Shown piece after piece: positions 22,908-31,035 of a DNA stretch of 50,004 nucleotides. Position 1 is the first letter of the stretch. Each line of letters begins with the position of its first letter. The stretch is taken from positions 1 through 50,004 of the forward strand of contig JACPZE010000041.1 in NCBI GenBank assembly GCA_016195685.1, written 5' to 3'. The notes beneath the pieces were generated by a model. It was not told the DNA's origin, did not search any database, and saw only the letters and a program-made list of their open reading frames with translations. A program made the position numbers and the translations under genes. The stretch is from Candidatus Gottesmanbacteria bacterium (GTDB taxonomy: Bacteria > Patescibacteriota > Microgenomatia > 2-02-FULL-39-11).

Positions 22908-23383
22908 TTAGGCCTTATAGTTAACCGCCTGTCTTTACCCTCACCTACTGATTCTGAAACGACTTTTCCATGGTTAGTCAACATCATGTGGACAATTCTT
23001 CTCTCCAATGGAGAAAGGTATGGAAGAGTCGCTCCTTGATTTGTAGCTTCTACCTCTGACACAATTCTATTTACCATCTCTTTTATGCTTTCTTCTCTCA
23101 TTTGTCTGTAATTACCTACATCAACTACTACATGTACCCATTTGCCAAGTTTTTTAAAAAGGATAACTCCTAAAAGAAGCTGGAGACTGTTTAAAGTTTC
23201 ACCATGATACCCTATTAAAAGACCAGTTTCTTGTGTTTCTATTTTTATAATATAATTACTCTCTTCGTTACTTTTTTCTTCTCCTACTTCAACCTTGCCT
23301 TCGGTTTTAAGCATAGTTAAAAGTTCTTCTGTGGTTTTTTTTATTTCTGTAATGATGTTTTTTTCGTCAGTTGTTTTTTTCAT
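22904..23383 (-). CDS. jag: Jag/KhpB RNA-binding protein (KH-R3H)
   Basis: The 159-residue protein has a KH-like domain with the loop TGLLIGYHGETLNSLQLLLG (residues ~54-73, GxxGxxL form) and a C-terminal R3H domain (RRIVHMMLTNHGKVVSESVG, ending RRLTIRPK). The N-terminal Jag domain is only a short acidic helix here, so it is a reduced form. It lies between yidC and the O-antigen-ligase-like gene; the start overlaps the yidC end by 17 bases. The rpmH-rnpA-yidD-yidC-jag order is the standard one beside dnaA. Confidence 0.92.
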   Translation of the reverse strand: MKKTTDEKNIITEIKKTTEELLTMLKTEGKVEVGEEKSNEESNYIIKIETQETGLLIGYHGETLNSLQLLLGVILFKKLGKWVHVVVDVGNYRQMREESIKEMVNRIVSEVEATNQGATLPYLSPLERRIVHMMLTNHGKVVSESVGEGKDRRLTIRPK

Positions 23384-24221
23384 GTTCTAGATTTAACTTT
23401 TTGTTTAGATAATCCTGCTGGATTATAGCAAAAACAGTAAAAGTATTCCAATAAAGCGAAAGCCCTAACGGAAATGTATAAGCAAAATATCCTATCATAA
23501 GAGGCATCATTATTGCCATTTGTTTTTGCATTGCCGCACTCATGTCTTCTTCTTTCTTTTCTTTGTTTTTCTCTGTTATTTGTTGCTGACCTACTTGCGC
23601 AGGCAGGTTATCTGTTTTCTGACTTTGTGGCATCATCATTTTTGTCTGCCAATATTGCAGAGCTGCGGTTATCAACGGTATCAACAATAACCACCAGCCA
23701 AATTTTTGCCAATCTATTGGTTTGTAGGCGAGATTTAATCCAAAGAAAGAAAGGTCTAGTGAGTTAATTTTAAGAAAAGGAAAATATAAAACTCCTGGTT
23801 TATTTATTTCCGATACCATTTGGGTTAGGTTGCCATTGGCAAGTATATTTCTAAAAAGGTTATATAAAGCAATGAGAATTGGCATTTGGATAAGTAAAGG
23901 CAAACACCCTGCTGCGGGGTTGATACCAGCTTGTTGGTATAGCTTCATCTGCTCTTGATGCATTTTTTGTTTGTCGTCTTTGAAATGGGATTGGATTTTA
24001 TCCAATTCTGGTTTAAGTTTATTTAGTTTGTAAGTACTTTTAAGTTGAGTCGCTGTGAGAGGATGAAGAATAAGTCTGGTAATAATTGTAAGCAAAATTA
24101 TAGACAAACCCAAAGCTCCGGGCACGCCAAGTATTTGAAATAAATGATAGAAACCGATTAGAATATTTAAAATCGGTATGACCAAAAAAGAATCAAAGGG
24201 GTTATTTGGGTTAAACATCAT
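23367..24221 (-). CDS. yidC: Membrane protein insertase YidC
   Basis: The 284-residue insertase has the five-helix Oxa1/YidC core and no large periplasmic domain, as in monoderm bacteria. Visible parts are LGLSIILLTIITRLILHPLT, with the conserved groove arginine, the cytoplasmic KLKPELDKIQSHFKDDKQKM coiled coil, and AGCLPLLIQMPILIALYNL. A later helix region IMMPLMIGYFAYTFPLGLSL follows. A charged insert (residues ~195-220) between the fourth core segment and the last helices contains LPAQVGQQQ; its DNA carries an imperfect 20-bp palindrome. It should assist insertion of small membrane proteins, such as the many two-helix pilins in this window. Confidence 0.95.
   Translation of the reverse strand: MMFNPNNPFDSFLVIPILNILIGFYHLFQILGVPGALGLSIILLTIITRLILHPLTATQLKSTYKLNKLKPELDKIQSHFKDDKQKMHQEQMKLYQQAGINPAAGCLPLLIQMPILIALYNLFRNILANGNLTQMVSEINKPGVLYFPFLKINSLDLSFFGLNLAYKPIDWQKFGWWLLLIPLITAALQYWQTKMMMPQSQKTDNLPAQVGQQQITEKNKEKKEEDMSAAMQKQMAIMMPLMIGYFAYTFPLGLSLYWNTFTVFAIIQQDYLNKKLNLEHEKNN
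23589..23608. repeat. Imperfect 20-bp palindrome inside yidC
   Basis: ACCTACTTGC is followed at once by GCAGGCAGGT; 8 of 10 positions pair. It is GC-rich against an AT-rich low-complexity part of yidC and is read in frame as LPAQVG in the charged insert. Similar CCTGCCTGC/GCAGGCAGG palindromes are a form that dispersed bacterial repeats take. Confidence 0.45.
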
Positions 24222-24230
24222 AATTTATTT

Positions 24231-24458
24231 TTATTTTACTGGGTCTACCCCGCCATTGGAAAAAGGGTGACAACGTAATATTCTGTTGAAACCTAAAAAT
24301 AATCCTTTGATTGTACCATATTTTCCGATAGCCTCATAGGTATATTGGGAACAGGTAGGGGAAAACCGGCAATGATCGTTTAAAAAATATCTGCCGATTA
24401 CACTTTCAGAAATATATTTTTGGTAGGTTTTGATGATAATAAGAAAGATTGATTTCAT
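24231..24458 (-). CDS. yidD: Membrane protein insertion efficiency factor YidD
   Basis: The 75-residue protein has the family pattern: an N-terminal amphipathic helix ([11 protein letters not shown]), the conserved [16 protein letters not shown] with two Cys, then [20 protein letters not shown] and the end GGVDPV. It overlaps rnpA by 4 bases and lies 9 bases before yidC, its functional partner. Length and motif order are normal. Confidence 0.95.
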   Translation of the reverse strand: MKSIFLIIIKTYQKYISESVIGRYFLNDHCRFSPTCSQYTYEAIGKYGTIKGLFLGFNRILRCHPFSNGGVDPVK

Positions 24459-24793
24459 ACAAGATTTGCTTGTTTGAATAAAACATTCATTTCTCTTTCT
24501 ATGTTTTGTCTGTCTTTTTTTCTGATTATTTTTTTAGCTTTTATCAAAAAATAACTTGGGTTTTTTATATTCGGTAATTTTATGCGGATAACTTCAGTAA
24601 TAATCCTTTTAGTTAGATGTCGCGATGTTGATTTTTTACCGATTTTTTTAGGTGTTATAATGACAAATTTTGGAAATAAATTGTTGTTTTTATTTTTGAT
24701 TTTTAGATTTAAGAAAATTGCACTAAATTCTTTGAATGGTGAGGGAGTTTTTTTAAACAAAGACAGTGTTAAACGGTATTTTTTGGGAAGCAC
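24455..24793 (-). CDS. rnpA: Ribonuclease P protein component
   Basis: The 112-residue basic protein starts [18 protein letters not shown] and carries [15 protein letters not shown], a form of the conserved RNR motif region of RnpA, followed by [13 protein letters not shown]. It is divergent, with Asn/Lys-rich AT-driven composition, but its position between rpmH and yidD is decisive. It binds the RNase P RNA and helps mature tRNA 5' ends. It starts 5 bases after the rpmH stop. Confidence 0.88.
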   Translation of the reverse strand: MLPKKYRLTLSLFKKTPSPFKEFSAIFLNLKIKNKNNNLFPKFVIITPKKIGKKSTSRHLTKRIITEVIRIKLPNIKNPSYFLIKAKKIIRKKDRQNIEREMNVLFKQANLV

Positions 24794-24798
24794 AACTT

Positions 24799-24936
24799 TT
24801 ATAAGCTCATTTTTTTCCGGGATCTTAACCTTCTTCTTTTTAAAACACCCCGGCCGGATCTGTTTTTCATTCTACTCCTGAATCCGTGTTTAAGTTGCCT
24901 TCGTTTTGCCTTTGGCTGGTATGTTCTTTTAGGCAT
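24799..24936 (-). CDS. rpmH: 50S ribosomal protein L34
   Basis: This short gene encodes 45 residues: MPKRTYQPKAKRRQ, then LKHGFRSRMKNRSGRGVL and KRRRLRSRKKMSL. The L34 signature (KRTYQP, H/GFR.RM, GR.vL..RR..GR) is clear. The stop is TAA at 24799-24801. It is the first gene of the rpmH-rnpA-yidD-yidC-jag run and is divergent from dnaA across 126 bases. Confidence 0.95.
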   Translation of the reverse strand: MPKRTYQPKAKRRQLKHGFRSRMKNRSGRGVLKRRRLRSRKKMSL

Positions 24937-25013
24937 TTAGTTATGATAACACATTTAGTTGTAAATAAAAATGGTTGCTGGGAAAAGTAATAGAAAGTAC
25001 CAGTTTTCCTATA

Positions 25014-25042
25014 TTGACAATTGTGGATAACATTTTTAGGAT
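25014..25042 (+). promoter_or_regulatory. dnaA promoter overlapped by DnaA boxes
   Basis: TTGACA (25014-25019), a 17-base spacer and TAGGAT (25037-25042) lie upstream of dnaA. A perfect DnaA box in reverse orientation, TGTGGATAA (25022-25030), sits in the spacer, and a one-mismatch copy, TGTGGATAT (25042-25050), begins at the end of the -10 box. Binding of DnaA here would block its own promoter, the usual autoregulation. Confidence 0.7.
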
Positions 25043-25062
25043 GTGGATATCTTTAAAATATT

Positions 25063-26397
25063 ATGGATATACAATCGGTTTGGCAAATGGTTTTGGCTGA
25101 TGTTGAGCTCCAAGTAAGCAAAACTGTTTTTCAGATTTTTCTTTCTCAAACAAAATTACTATCGATAGAAAACCAGGTGGCTAAAATTGGTTGTAGTCAA
25201 CCAATGCTTATAAATCTTATAGAAAAAAGATATTATGAGCTTTTAAAAAAAACGGTGGATAGTTATACAAAACTGGATGTGCGGTTAGAGTTTATTAGTC
25301 TGCCCAGCCAAACGAAAAAGAGTTTTGATGGTCCATTGTTTAAATTAAAATCTCCCGACCTGCCTCTACATTTTTATAATAAGCTAAATACAAATTGTAC
25401 TTTTGATACTTTTGCCGTATCTTCATCAAACCAAATGGCATATGCTGCCGCAACGGCGGTTTCAAAAACACCCGGCACTTCTTATAACCCTCTTTTTTTA
25501 TATGGAGGTGTAGGGGTAGGCAAAACACACCTTATGCAGGCAATTGGACATGTTGTTTTAAAAAGTAACCCTTCGGCGAAAATAATCTACTGCACTGGTG
25601 AAGAGTTTACAAACGAAATCATTGAGGCAATTGGGAATAAAACAACGGTTGGTTTTAAAAAGAAATATCGGAATTTGGATGTTTTGCTGATTGATGACAT
25701 CCAGTTTATTGCCGGTAAAAACGCTGTTCAAGAGGAGTTTTTCCACACTTTTAACGCAATACAACAAACAAAAGGACAAATTGTCCTTACGTCTGACAAA
25801 CCACCAGAGGAGATAAATAAACTTGAAGCTCGTCTTCAATCCCGTTTTGAAGGAGGATTATCTATTGATATAGGCCAACCAGATTTTGAACTTCGGACCG
25901 CAATACTTCTTATAAAAGCAAAACAAAGAGGGGTTAGTTTATCAATAAATTTGGCAAAGCTCATGGCTGCAAATATAGAAAACCCAAGAAAACTTGAGGG
26001 TGTTTTTATAAGGATACTGTCTGAGTCGGAAACCCGTGGAATACCTATAGATGAAGCTTTTGTTAAAATTATTTTGGGAAAAACAATAAAAGAAATCCCC
26101 GCGAAAAATAATATAAGACCTGAGCGGGTAATCGATATTGTTGCTGGTTTTTATAATTTGAAGCTTTCCCAAATTAAAGGAAACAGGCGTGATGGTATTT
26201 ATTCCAAACCCAGACAAGTTCTTTATTATATTTTAAGAAGTGAATTAAATGTTCCATTGGTAGAAATAGGGAATCTTTTGGGTGGCCGTGATCATACAAC
26301 TATTATCCATGGTGTGAGAAAAATTACACAATTAGTCACAATTGATCAAAATCTGCGTGAGGATATAGTGGGGATAAAAAACAAATTATATGGATAA
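25063..26397 (+). CDS. dnaA: Chromosomal replication initiator DnaA
   Basis: The 444-residue initiator has domain I (residues ~1-80), a short linker, an AAA+ domain with Walker A LYGGVGVGKTHL (148-155) and Walker B VLLIDDIQF (Asp211-Asp212), the sensor region IVLTSDKPPEEINKLEARL with the arginine finger in LQSRFEGG, and domain IV with the DNA-binding signature GGRDHTTIIHGVRKI. All domains are complete and length is normal for a protein with a short domain II. It binds the DnaA boxes in its own promoter and in the dnaA-dnaN gap. Confidence 0.98.
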   Translation: MDIQSVWQMVLADVELQVSKTVFQIFLSQTKLLSIENQVAKIGCSQPMLINLIEKRYYELLKKTVDSYTKLDVRLEFISLPSQTKKSFDGPLFKLKSPDLPLHFYNKLNTNCTFDTFAVSSSNQMAYAAATAVSKTPGTSYNPLFLYGGVGVGKTHLMQAIGHVVLKSNPSAKIIYCTGEEFTNEIIEAIGNKTTVGFKKKYRNLDVLLIDDIQFIAGKNAVQEEFFHTFNAIQQTKGQIVLTSDKPPEEINKLEARLQSRFEGGLSIDIGQPDFELRTAILLIKAKQRGVSLSINLAKLMAANIENPRKLEGVFIRILSESETRGIPIDEAFVKIILGKTIKEIPAKNNIRPERVIDIVAGFYNLKLSQIKGNRRDGIYSKPRQVLYYILRSELNVPLVEIGNLLGGRDHTTIIHGVRKITQLVTIDQNLREDIVGIKNKLYG

Positions 26398-26571
26398 GTA
26401 CCGAAGTTATCAACTTATCCACATTTTTTGTTTATTATCCACAAAAACATCCACAGAAAACTAGGGTTTTTATAAACAAGTTTTTTTGGGTTTTTTTCTT
26501 GTTGTTGACTAATTATTTTAAATTTCATAAACTTATCAACACTTTCTATTACTACTTATACTATTTAAAGT
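26398..26571. other. Probable replication origin (oriC)
   Basis: The 174-base gap between dnaA and dnaN has two perfect DnaA boxes TTATCCACA at 26415-26423 and 26435-26443, a related ACATCCACA at 26447-26455, and a one-mismatch TTATCAACA at 26534-26542. Between them is a very AT-rich tract with long T runs (about 26466-26533), a good unwinding element. The perfect boxes are 20 bases apart on the same strand. Position and content are typical of bacterial oriC. Confidence 0.85.
26534..26563 (+). promoter_or_regulatory. dnaN promoter
   Basis: TATACT (26558-26563) ends 8 bases before the dnaN ATG. A weak -35, TTATCA (26534-26539), lies 18 bases upstream and coincides with a one-mismatch DnaA box. 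A TTGACT at 26505-26510 with CATAAA at 26527-26532 is an alternative. Confidence 0.42.
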
Positions 26572-27681
26572 ATGAAGTTTTTGATACTAAAAGAGAATTT
26601 ATATAAAGCTTTGACAATTGTTGGGAGAAATATTTCCTCCAAACCCCAACTACCAATTTTATCCAATATTCTCCTACAAGCTGAAAACGGACAGATAAGA
26701 ATAACCACAACAAACCTTGATCTTGGTGTTATTGTTACTACACCAGCAAAAATAGAAAAAAACGGTGAAGTAACTGTACCAGGTAAACTCCTAACAGAGT
26801 TTGTTTCAATGCTTTCTGCGGAAAAAATTGAGTTTAGTTTAGAAGGAACAAACCTCTCAGTTAAAACAAATAATAACCAAGCAACATTTACTACAATACC
26901 AGCATCAGAATTCCCCTCATCTCCTAACATTTCTCAACCTAAAACCACATTTCCATTAAAAAAAATAAAAGACGCAATCACAAGAACGGTTTTTTCAGCC
27001 TCGATTGATGAAGGTAGGCCGATTCTAACAGGTGTAAAAACAGTTTTAACCGAAGGTAATATGATTCTATCTGCAACAGACGGATACCGTTTATCACAAG
27101 AAAAAATAGAAATAGGCGGAAAAAATAATGAATTAAAAGTAAATCTACCCGCACATACATTGGCTGAGGTAGTGAGAATAGCCCAAGAGCTGAAAGCAGA
27201 AGAGATTGGCTTCTCCATGATTGAAAACAAAAACCAAGCAATTTTCACTTTTCCAAACGCAGTTGTTTTTACAAGAATTATAGACGGTGAGTTTCCTAAT
27301 ATAGAAAAAATAATCCCAATTGGTTTTAAAACACGGGTGGTAATTGATAAAGAGCAACTTGCTCAAGCGGTTAAAACAGCCTCTCTTTTTGCTCGCGGCG
27401 CAGCCAATATAATAAAAATAAAAATTGAGAAAGAAGGATTGAGGCTTTCAGCAAATACACCACAAGTAGGGCAAAACGAGGATTTTGTGGAGGCGAAGGT
27501 AGAAGGGGAAGAAACAGAAATAGCTTTTAACTACCGTTTCCTTTTAGACCTTTTAGCTAATTTTCCTGAGGATTCTTTAGTTTTTGAGTCATCCGGGCCT
27601 CTTAACCCCGGAGTTTTTAAACCAACCAAACCAACGCCATTATTTCTTCATATCATCATGCCTGTTCGTGTTCAAGGTTAA
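26572..27681 (+). CDS. dnaN: DNA polymerase III beta subunit (sliding clamp)
   Basis: The 369-residue clamp has the three-fold repeated fold. Visible family segments are MKFLILKENLYKALTIVGRN, KPQLPILSNILLQAENGQI, ASEFPSSP, GVKTVLTEGNMILSATDGYR, RIIDGEFPNIEKIIP, and the C-terminal PLFLHIIMPVRVQ, ending in the usual hydrophobic M-P-V/M-R. It follows oriC, the standard order. Its last 42 bases overlap the convergent gene at 27640 on the other strand. Confidence 0.97.
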   Translation: MKFLILKENLYKALTIVGRNISSKPQLPILSNILLQAENGQIRITTTNLDLGVIVTTPAKIEKNGEVTVPGKLLTEFVSMLSAEKIEFSLEGTNLSVKTNNNQATFTTIPASEFPSSPNISQPKTTFPLKKIKDAITRTVFSASIDEGRPILTGVKTVLTEGNMILSATDGYRLSQEKIEIGGKNNELKVNLPAHTLAEVVRIAQELKAEEIGFSMIENKNQAIFTFPNAVVFTRIIDGEFPNIEKIIPIGFKTRVVIDKEQLAQAVKTASLFARGAANIIKIKIEKEGLRLSANTPQVGQNEDFVEAKVEGEETEIAFNYRFLLDLLANFPEDSLVFESSGPLNPGVFKPTKPTPLFLHIIMPVRVQG

Positions 27682-29085
27682 ATATTCAAACTGGTTCCAG
27701 TTGGAAATTGATTTATTATCAACCTTACTTAAATTAATAGTTTTTTTCAAACTTAGATAGTTTTTTTCAAACTGCTTCCAAACGTAGAGTTTATTATTAG
27801 GAAGAGATGCTTGATAGGAACTTTGTGATGTGTAGGAAGAAAAAGGATTCGATGGTCCAATTAGCAATAAAAAAAACAAAATAAATGGAACAACCAAAAT
27901 AAAAAGAAAAATTTTTGCATTAGAAAGGAGAGTTGATGCTAAGCCAGCGAGAGCGATGCCTATTCCACCACTAGCTAATCCTAATGCACCCGTAAGAGCT
28001 TTAGACGCTAGTCCTGACGATAGTCCTTTATTTGCACCAATTTTAAATAAATTCGCAAAATCCAATAGCCCATTTTTTAATCCAGAAAAAAAATCACCAG
28101 CTCCTGATCCAGTTTTAAAACTAGGCATTTTTGATCCAAAACTTGATATAGGTTGCCAAACGCTTGTGTTAAATGAGCTAGTTATATTTTGTCTGATATT
28201 TGAGAAAAATTGGGGGACAGAAACAGGAGGTGATGTTGGTACTTGTGATGTTTTGGTGGGTGTAATAATTTGGGGTTGGAGTTGTACTTCTGGTTTCAAT
28301 TCTACTCCTAAAGCCTCTGCAACTTTTTGCTTGCCTTTTTGCACTATTTGTTTTTCTCTTTCTTTTATTTCTTCCTGATGTTTTTCAACTAATTCTTTAC
28401 CTTTTATCTCAAGTGTTTTAATTGTTTCTCCATTTAATTTTGCTTGTAATCGGTTATTTAGTTCAGACTCAGTTAAAACTTCATGATTTCTAACAGCCTC
28501 AATTTTTATTTCCTCTATTAATTTGTCAACTTTAAATCTGGTTTTTCGTAAAGTTTCCAAACGTAAGGTTTCTTCAATTGGCCTGCCTTCACCAAGAGAA
28601 TTTTTAGCATTTATAATTACCTCAGCCATTTCCTCAGCACTGAGATTATTCAGTCTTTGTAGGCTGCGAATGTAAATTGTATTCTTTTCATTTCTAAAAT
28701 CACCGATTTCTTTATGTGTAGCTTTAACTTCTTTTATTGCCTCTGTAACATTTAACAAATCATTCTCATTTACCTTTATTCCTAAAATACTTGGCCTTCT
28801 TGCTAAAAGTGTCGCATCCATTGCTTGTTCAAAATACTCTGGATTCTCAGGATCAAAAAACTTGTGTATATCAATCTCTTGATTAAAAAAATCTCTAGCG
28901 TTATTTTTGCGATTTTGATAGTCAAAAATCCCATAAAGACCAGCTACACCAGCAAATACAGCCTGTCTAGTATTTTCCGGATTACCTTCATCCATTTCCT
29001 TAACCAGTTTATCAATTTGGTCCTCGGTGGTTTCTTGAGGTTGAGATCCTTGAGTAATGTCACTTTGGGTAGGAGGATGATTCAT
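27640..29085 (-). CDS. Unknown coiled-coil membrane protein at the end of the VirB4 operon
   Basis: I do not recognise this 481-residue protein. Residues 1-260 are charged and helical, with long Lys/Glu-rich stretches (VEKHQEEIKEREKQIVQKGK). A Pro/Thr/Gln linker follows (about 265-295), then a Gly/Ser/Ala-rich segment (about 325-395) and one strong hydrophobic helix (IFLFILVVPFILFFLLLIGP, near 405-425). A C-terminal part of about 55 residues remains beyond the membrane. It lies 9 bases after virB4 and is probably its operon partner. Its last 42 bases overlap dnaN on the opposite strand. Confidence 0.78.
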   Translation of the reverse strand: MNHPPTQSDITQGSQPQETTEDQIDKLVKEMDEGNPENTRQAVFAGVAGLYGIFDYQNRKNNARDFFNQEIDIHKFFDPENPEYFEQAMDATLLARRPSILGIKVNENDLLNVTEAIKEVKATHKEIGDFRNEKNTIYIRSLQRLNNLSAEEMAEVIINAKNSLGEGRPIEETLRLETLRKTRFKVDKLIEEIKIEAVRNHEVLTESELNNRLQAKLNGETIKTLEIKGKELVEKHQEEIKEREKQIVQKGKQKVAEALGVELKPEVQLQPQIITPTKTSQVPTSPPVSVPQFFSNIRQNITSSFNTSVWQPISSFGSKMPSFKTGSGAGDFFSGLKNGLLDFANLFKIGANKGLSSGLASKALTGALGLASGGIGIALAGLASTLLSNAKIFLFILVVPFILFFLLLIGPSNPFSSYTSQSSYQASLPNNKLYVWKQFEKNYLSLKKTINLSKVDNKSISNWNQFEYLTLNTNRHDDMKK

Positions 29086-29094
29086 ATATTATCA

Positions 29095-31035
29095 TTATAC
29101 CTTGTCGTCAAGAAGGGTGGATGAAGTAGTTGGGGGTGTTTGGCTTTCCAAAAAAGATTTCTGGTTGGCGATTTCTTGAGGTTTGGTTGTGGCGAGTTGG
29201 TATTCTTCAGGCGAGGCGATGATTTGTATGGCTACATGTGCAGCTCCCGCAAAAAACAGTCCCTCGCCTACATTTGCAGCAAGAAGATAGTGTCTCTCAC
29301 CTGTTGATAGGTAAAAAACCTGACTAAGTTTATCTATTGCCGCTGGTGATTGTTTCAAAAGTATCTGCAAACTGGAATTGGTTATAATAGCTTTCCCATA
29401 ATCTGTGGAGAGGAAATCCTCAACATCTTGAGTTATGGTGGTAACACCTAAATAATATTTTCTGGCCCTTTTGGCGATTCCATAAAGAAATGTGGCAGAA
29501 TCCGGATGCTTCATGAGATACCAAGCCTCATCAACCACAAGAATTCTTTTTTTCACCTGGCGTTTTATCTTATTCCAAATAAAATCAAGGATGATAAACA
29601 TTGCAATTGGCCGAAGTTCTGCCTCTAGTTCTTTGATATTAAAAACAGTTAAAGGGTTTTTCAAATCAATATTTGATTTCTGATTAAAAATCCCGGACAA
29701 TGATCCTTTAACGAACTTTTCCAATCTTTCTGCCAAGCGCTTGGCAGATTCTTCTTCCATGCCCAGCAAAGTTTTGTACAGGTCTTCGATAAGAGGGGGT
29801 TCTTTTTTTTGTGTGGTTGGGTCAGGAGTGATCCCTTTTTGTTTATAAGTCAGAACCAATGCGCGATCAAGCACGGCATCTTCGCCCGGAGAAAGCTCTC
29901 CCATAATTACTCTCATGAGGCTGTGAAGTGATAGAATTTTAACACCTAATTCATTTTCTCCTTCTTCTCTGATGCCGGACAAATCAAAAGGATTTATTTT
30001 CACAGGTGAGTTAAATGAAAAATCAATAAGGTCCCCTTCCAGCGTTCTGGTGAGTTCTTTATATTCCCCTTCTGGATCAATGACAAAAACTTCTGTGCCA
30101 AACATAAGTTGGCGCATGGTTTCCAGTTTAACTAAGAAACTTTTCCCTCCTCCGGATTTACCAAAAACGACAGAATTTGAGTTTTCCAAACTGAAACGGT
30201 CAAATATTACCAAACTGCCGTCGTGCTCGTTTATTCCATAAAGTATTCCCTCATTTGCCGTAAGAGAAGCCGTCGTGAATGGAAAAGTTGTGGCAAGTGA
30301 TGTAGTGTCCATATTTCTTGAGATATCTAGTTTATCTACTGCAATTGGTAAGGTAGACTTAAACCCTTCTTCTTGAGCCAATGTTGCATGCTTGGGGATA
30401 ATAAGAAGAGATCCCAGAGTTGACTCGACTTCTTTGGAAATGCGGTTTAATTCCTCAAGTGTTTCAGACGGTATGGTGATATAAAGACTAAATTGGAAAA
30501 ATCTCTCAGCGCCCTTTGCTAGTTGCGCTTGTAAAGCCAAAGCGTCATCAAGAGCTACTTGGACGGCAGGGTCAATAACCCTCCCCCTTTTCATATCGGT
30601 TTGGATAGTGGCCTCCATCTCCGCAATTTTTCTTTTAAGGTCTTCTAAGATTACTTTTGACTCAGCGGGATAGATAAACATCGAAACAAAAAGTGAGTGA
30701 TCAAAAGAAAGCAAAGGATTTAGCCAGTTGGCAGAAACAAATCTTGGGTAAGCAGCCACGAATAATGTACGGTAATAGCTGTTGTTTACTCTTAAATTAT
30801 CAAAATCAACTTCCACTATTGATGGAGCGATGATATCTTTCACGGATACTATTCCGCGAGCGAGTTTTTGTACATCTGCGGAAAGTTTGGACGGTGTACC
30901 TAAATTAGTTGTGGTGATAACTCGCGGTGCATTTGTTACTGAAGGATGCTGGGTTTGGTTTATAACAGGCGCAACGATAGGCGGTTTAACTACAGGTGCT
31001 GATGTTTGTTTTTTACCAAAAAAAGAAAAGCTCAT
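29095..31035 (-). CDS. virB4: VirB4/TraC-family T4SS ATPase
   Basis: The 646-residue ATPase powers assembly and transport in type IV secretion. A Pro-rich N-terminus leads into a domain with VEVDFDNLRVNNSYYRTLFV and SFDHSLFVSMFIYPAE (residues ~75-125). The motor domain has Walker A FGKSGGGKSF (residues 291-300), EVFVIDPEGEYKEL, Walker B RILVVDEAWYLM (Asp502, Glu503) and ITQDVEDFLSTDYGKAIITN. Its start overlaps by 4 bases the end of a separate gene that looks like a VirB4/TraC N-terminal domain. A perfect 20-bp palindrome lies within the coding sequence at 29729. Confidence 0.92.
   Translation of the reverse strand: MSFSFFGKKQTSAPVVKPPIVAPVINQTQHPSVTNAPRVITTTNLGTPSKLSADVQKLARGIVSVKDIIAPSIVEVDFDNLRVNNSYYRTLFVAAYPRFVSANWLNPLLSFDHSLFVSMFIYPAESKVILEDLKRKIAEMEATIQTDMKRGRVIDPAVQVALDDALALQAQLAKGAERFFQFSLYITIPSETLEELNRISKEVESTLGSLLIIPKHATLAQEEGFKSTLPIAVDKLDISRNMDTTSLATTFPFTTASLTANEGILYGINEHDGSLVIFDRFSLENSNSVVFGKSGGGKSFLVKLETMRQLMFGTEVFVIDPEGEYKELTRTLEGDLIDFSFNSPVKINPFDLSGIREEGENELGVKILSLHSLMRVIMGELSPGEDAVLDRALVLTYKQKGITPDPTTQKKEPPLIEDLYKTLLGMEEESAKRLAERLEKFVKGSLSGIFNQKSNIDLKNPLTVFNIKELEAELRPIAMFIILDFIWNKIKRQVKKRILVVDEAWYLMKHPDSATFLYGIAKRARKYYLGVTTITQDVEDFLSTDYGKAIITNSSLQILLKQSPAAIDKLSQVFYLSTGERHYLLAANVGEGLFFAGAAHVAIQIIASPEEYQLATTKPQEIANQKSFLESQTPPTTSSTLLDDKV
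29729..29748. repeat. Perfect 20-bp palindrome inside virB4
   Basis: TCTGCCAAGCGCTTGGCAGA is its own reverse complement over all 20 bases and is GC-richer than its surroundings. It is read in frame as ESAKRLAE, a charged helix of the ATPase, so both coding and symmetry are kept. Confidence 0.7.

Noticed and set aside
25340-26217. Antisense frames over dnaA
   Set aside because: dnaA is complete and conserved on the plus strand; the antisense products match no family.
26398-26571. A second small gene in the dnaA-dnaN gap
   Set aside because: No start with a reasonable frame exists; DnaA boxes and AT tracts explain the gap.
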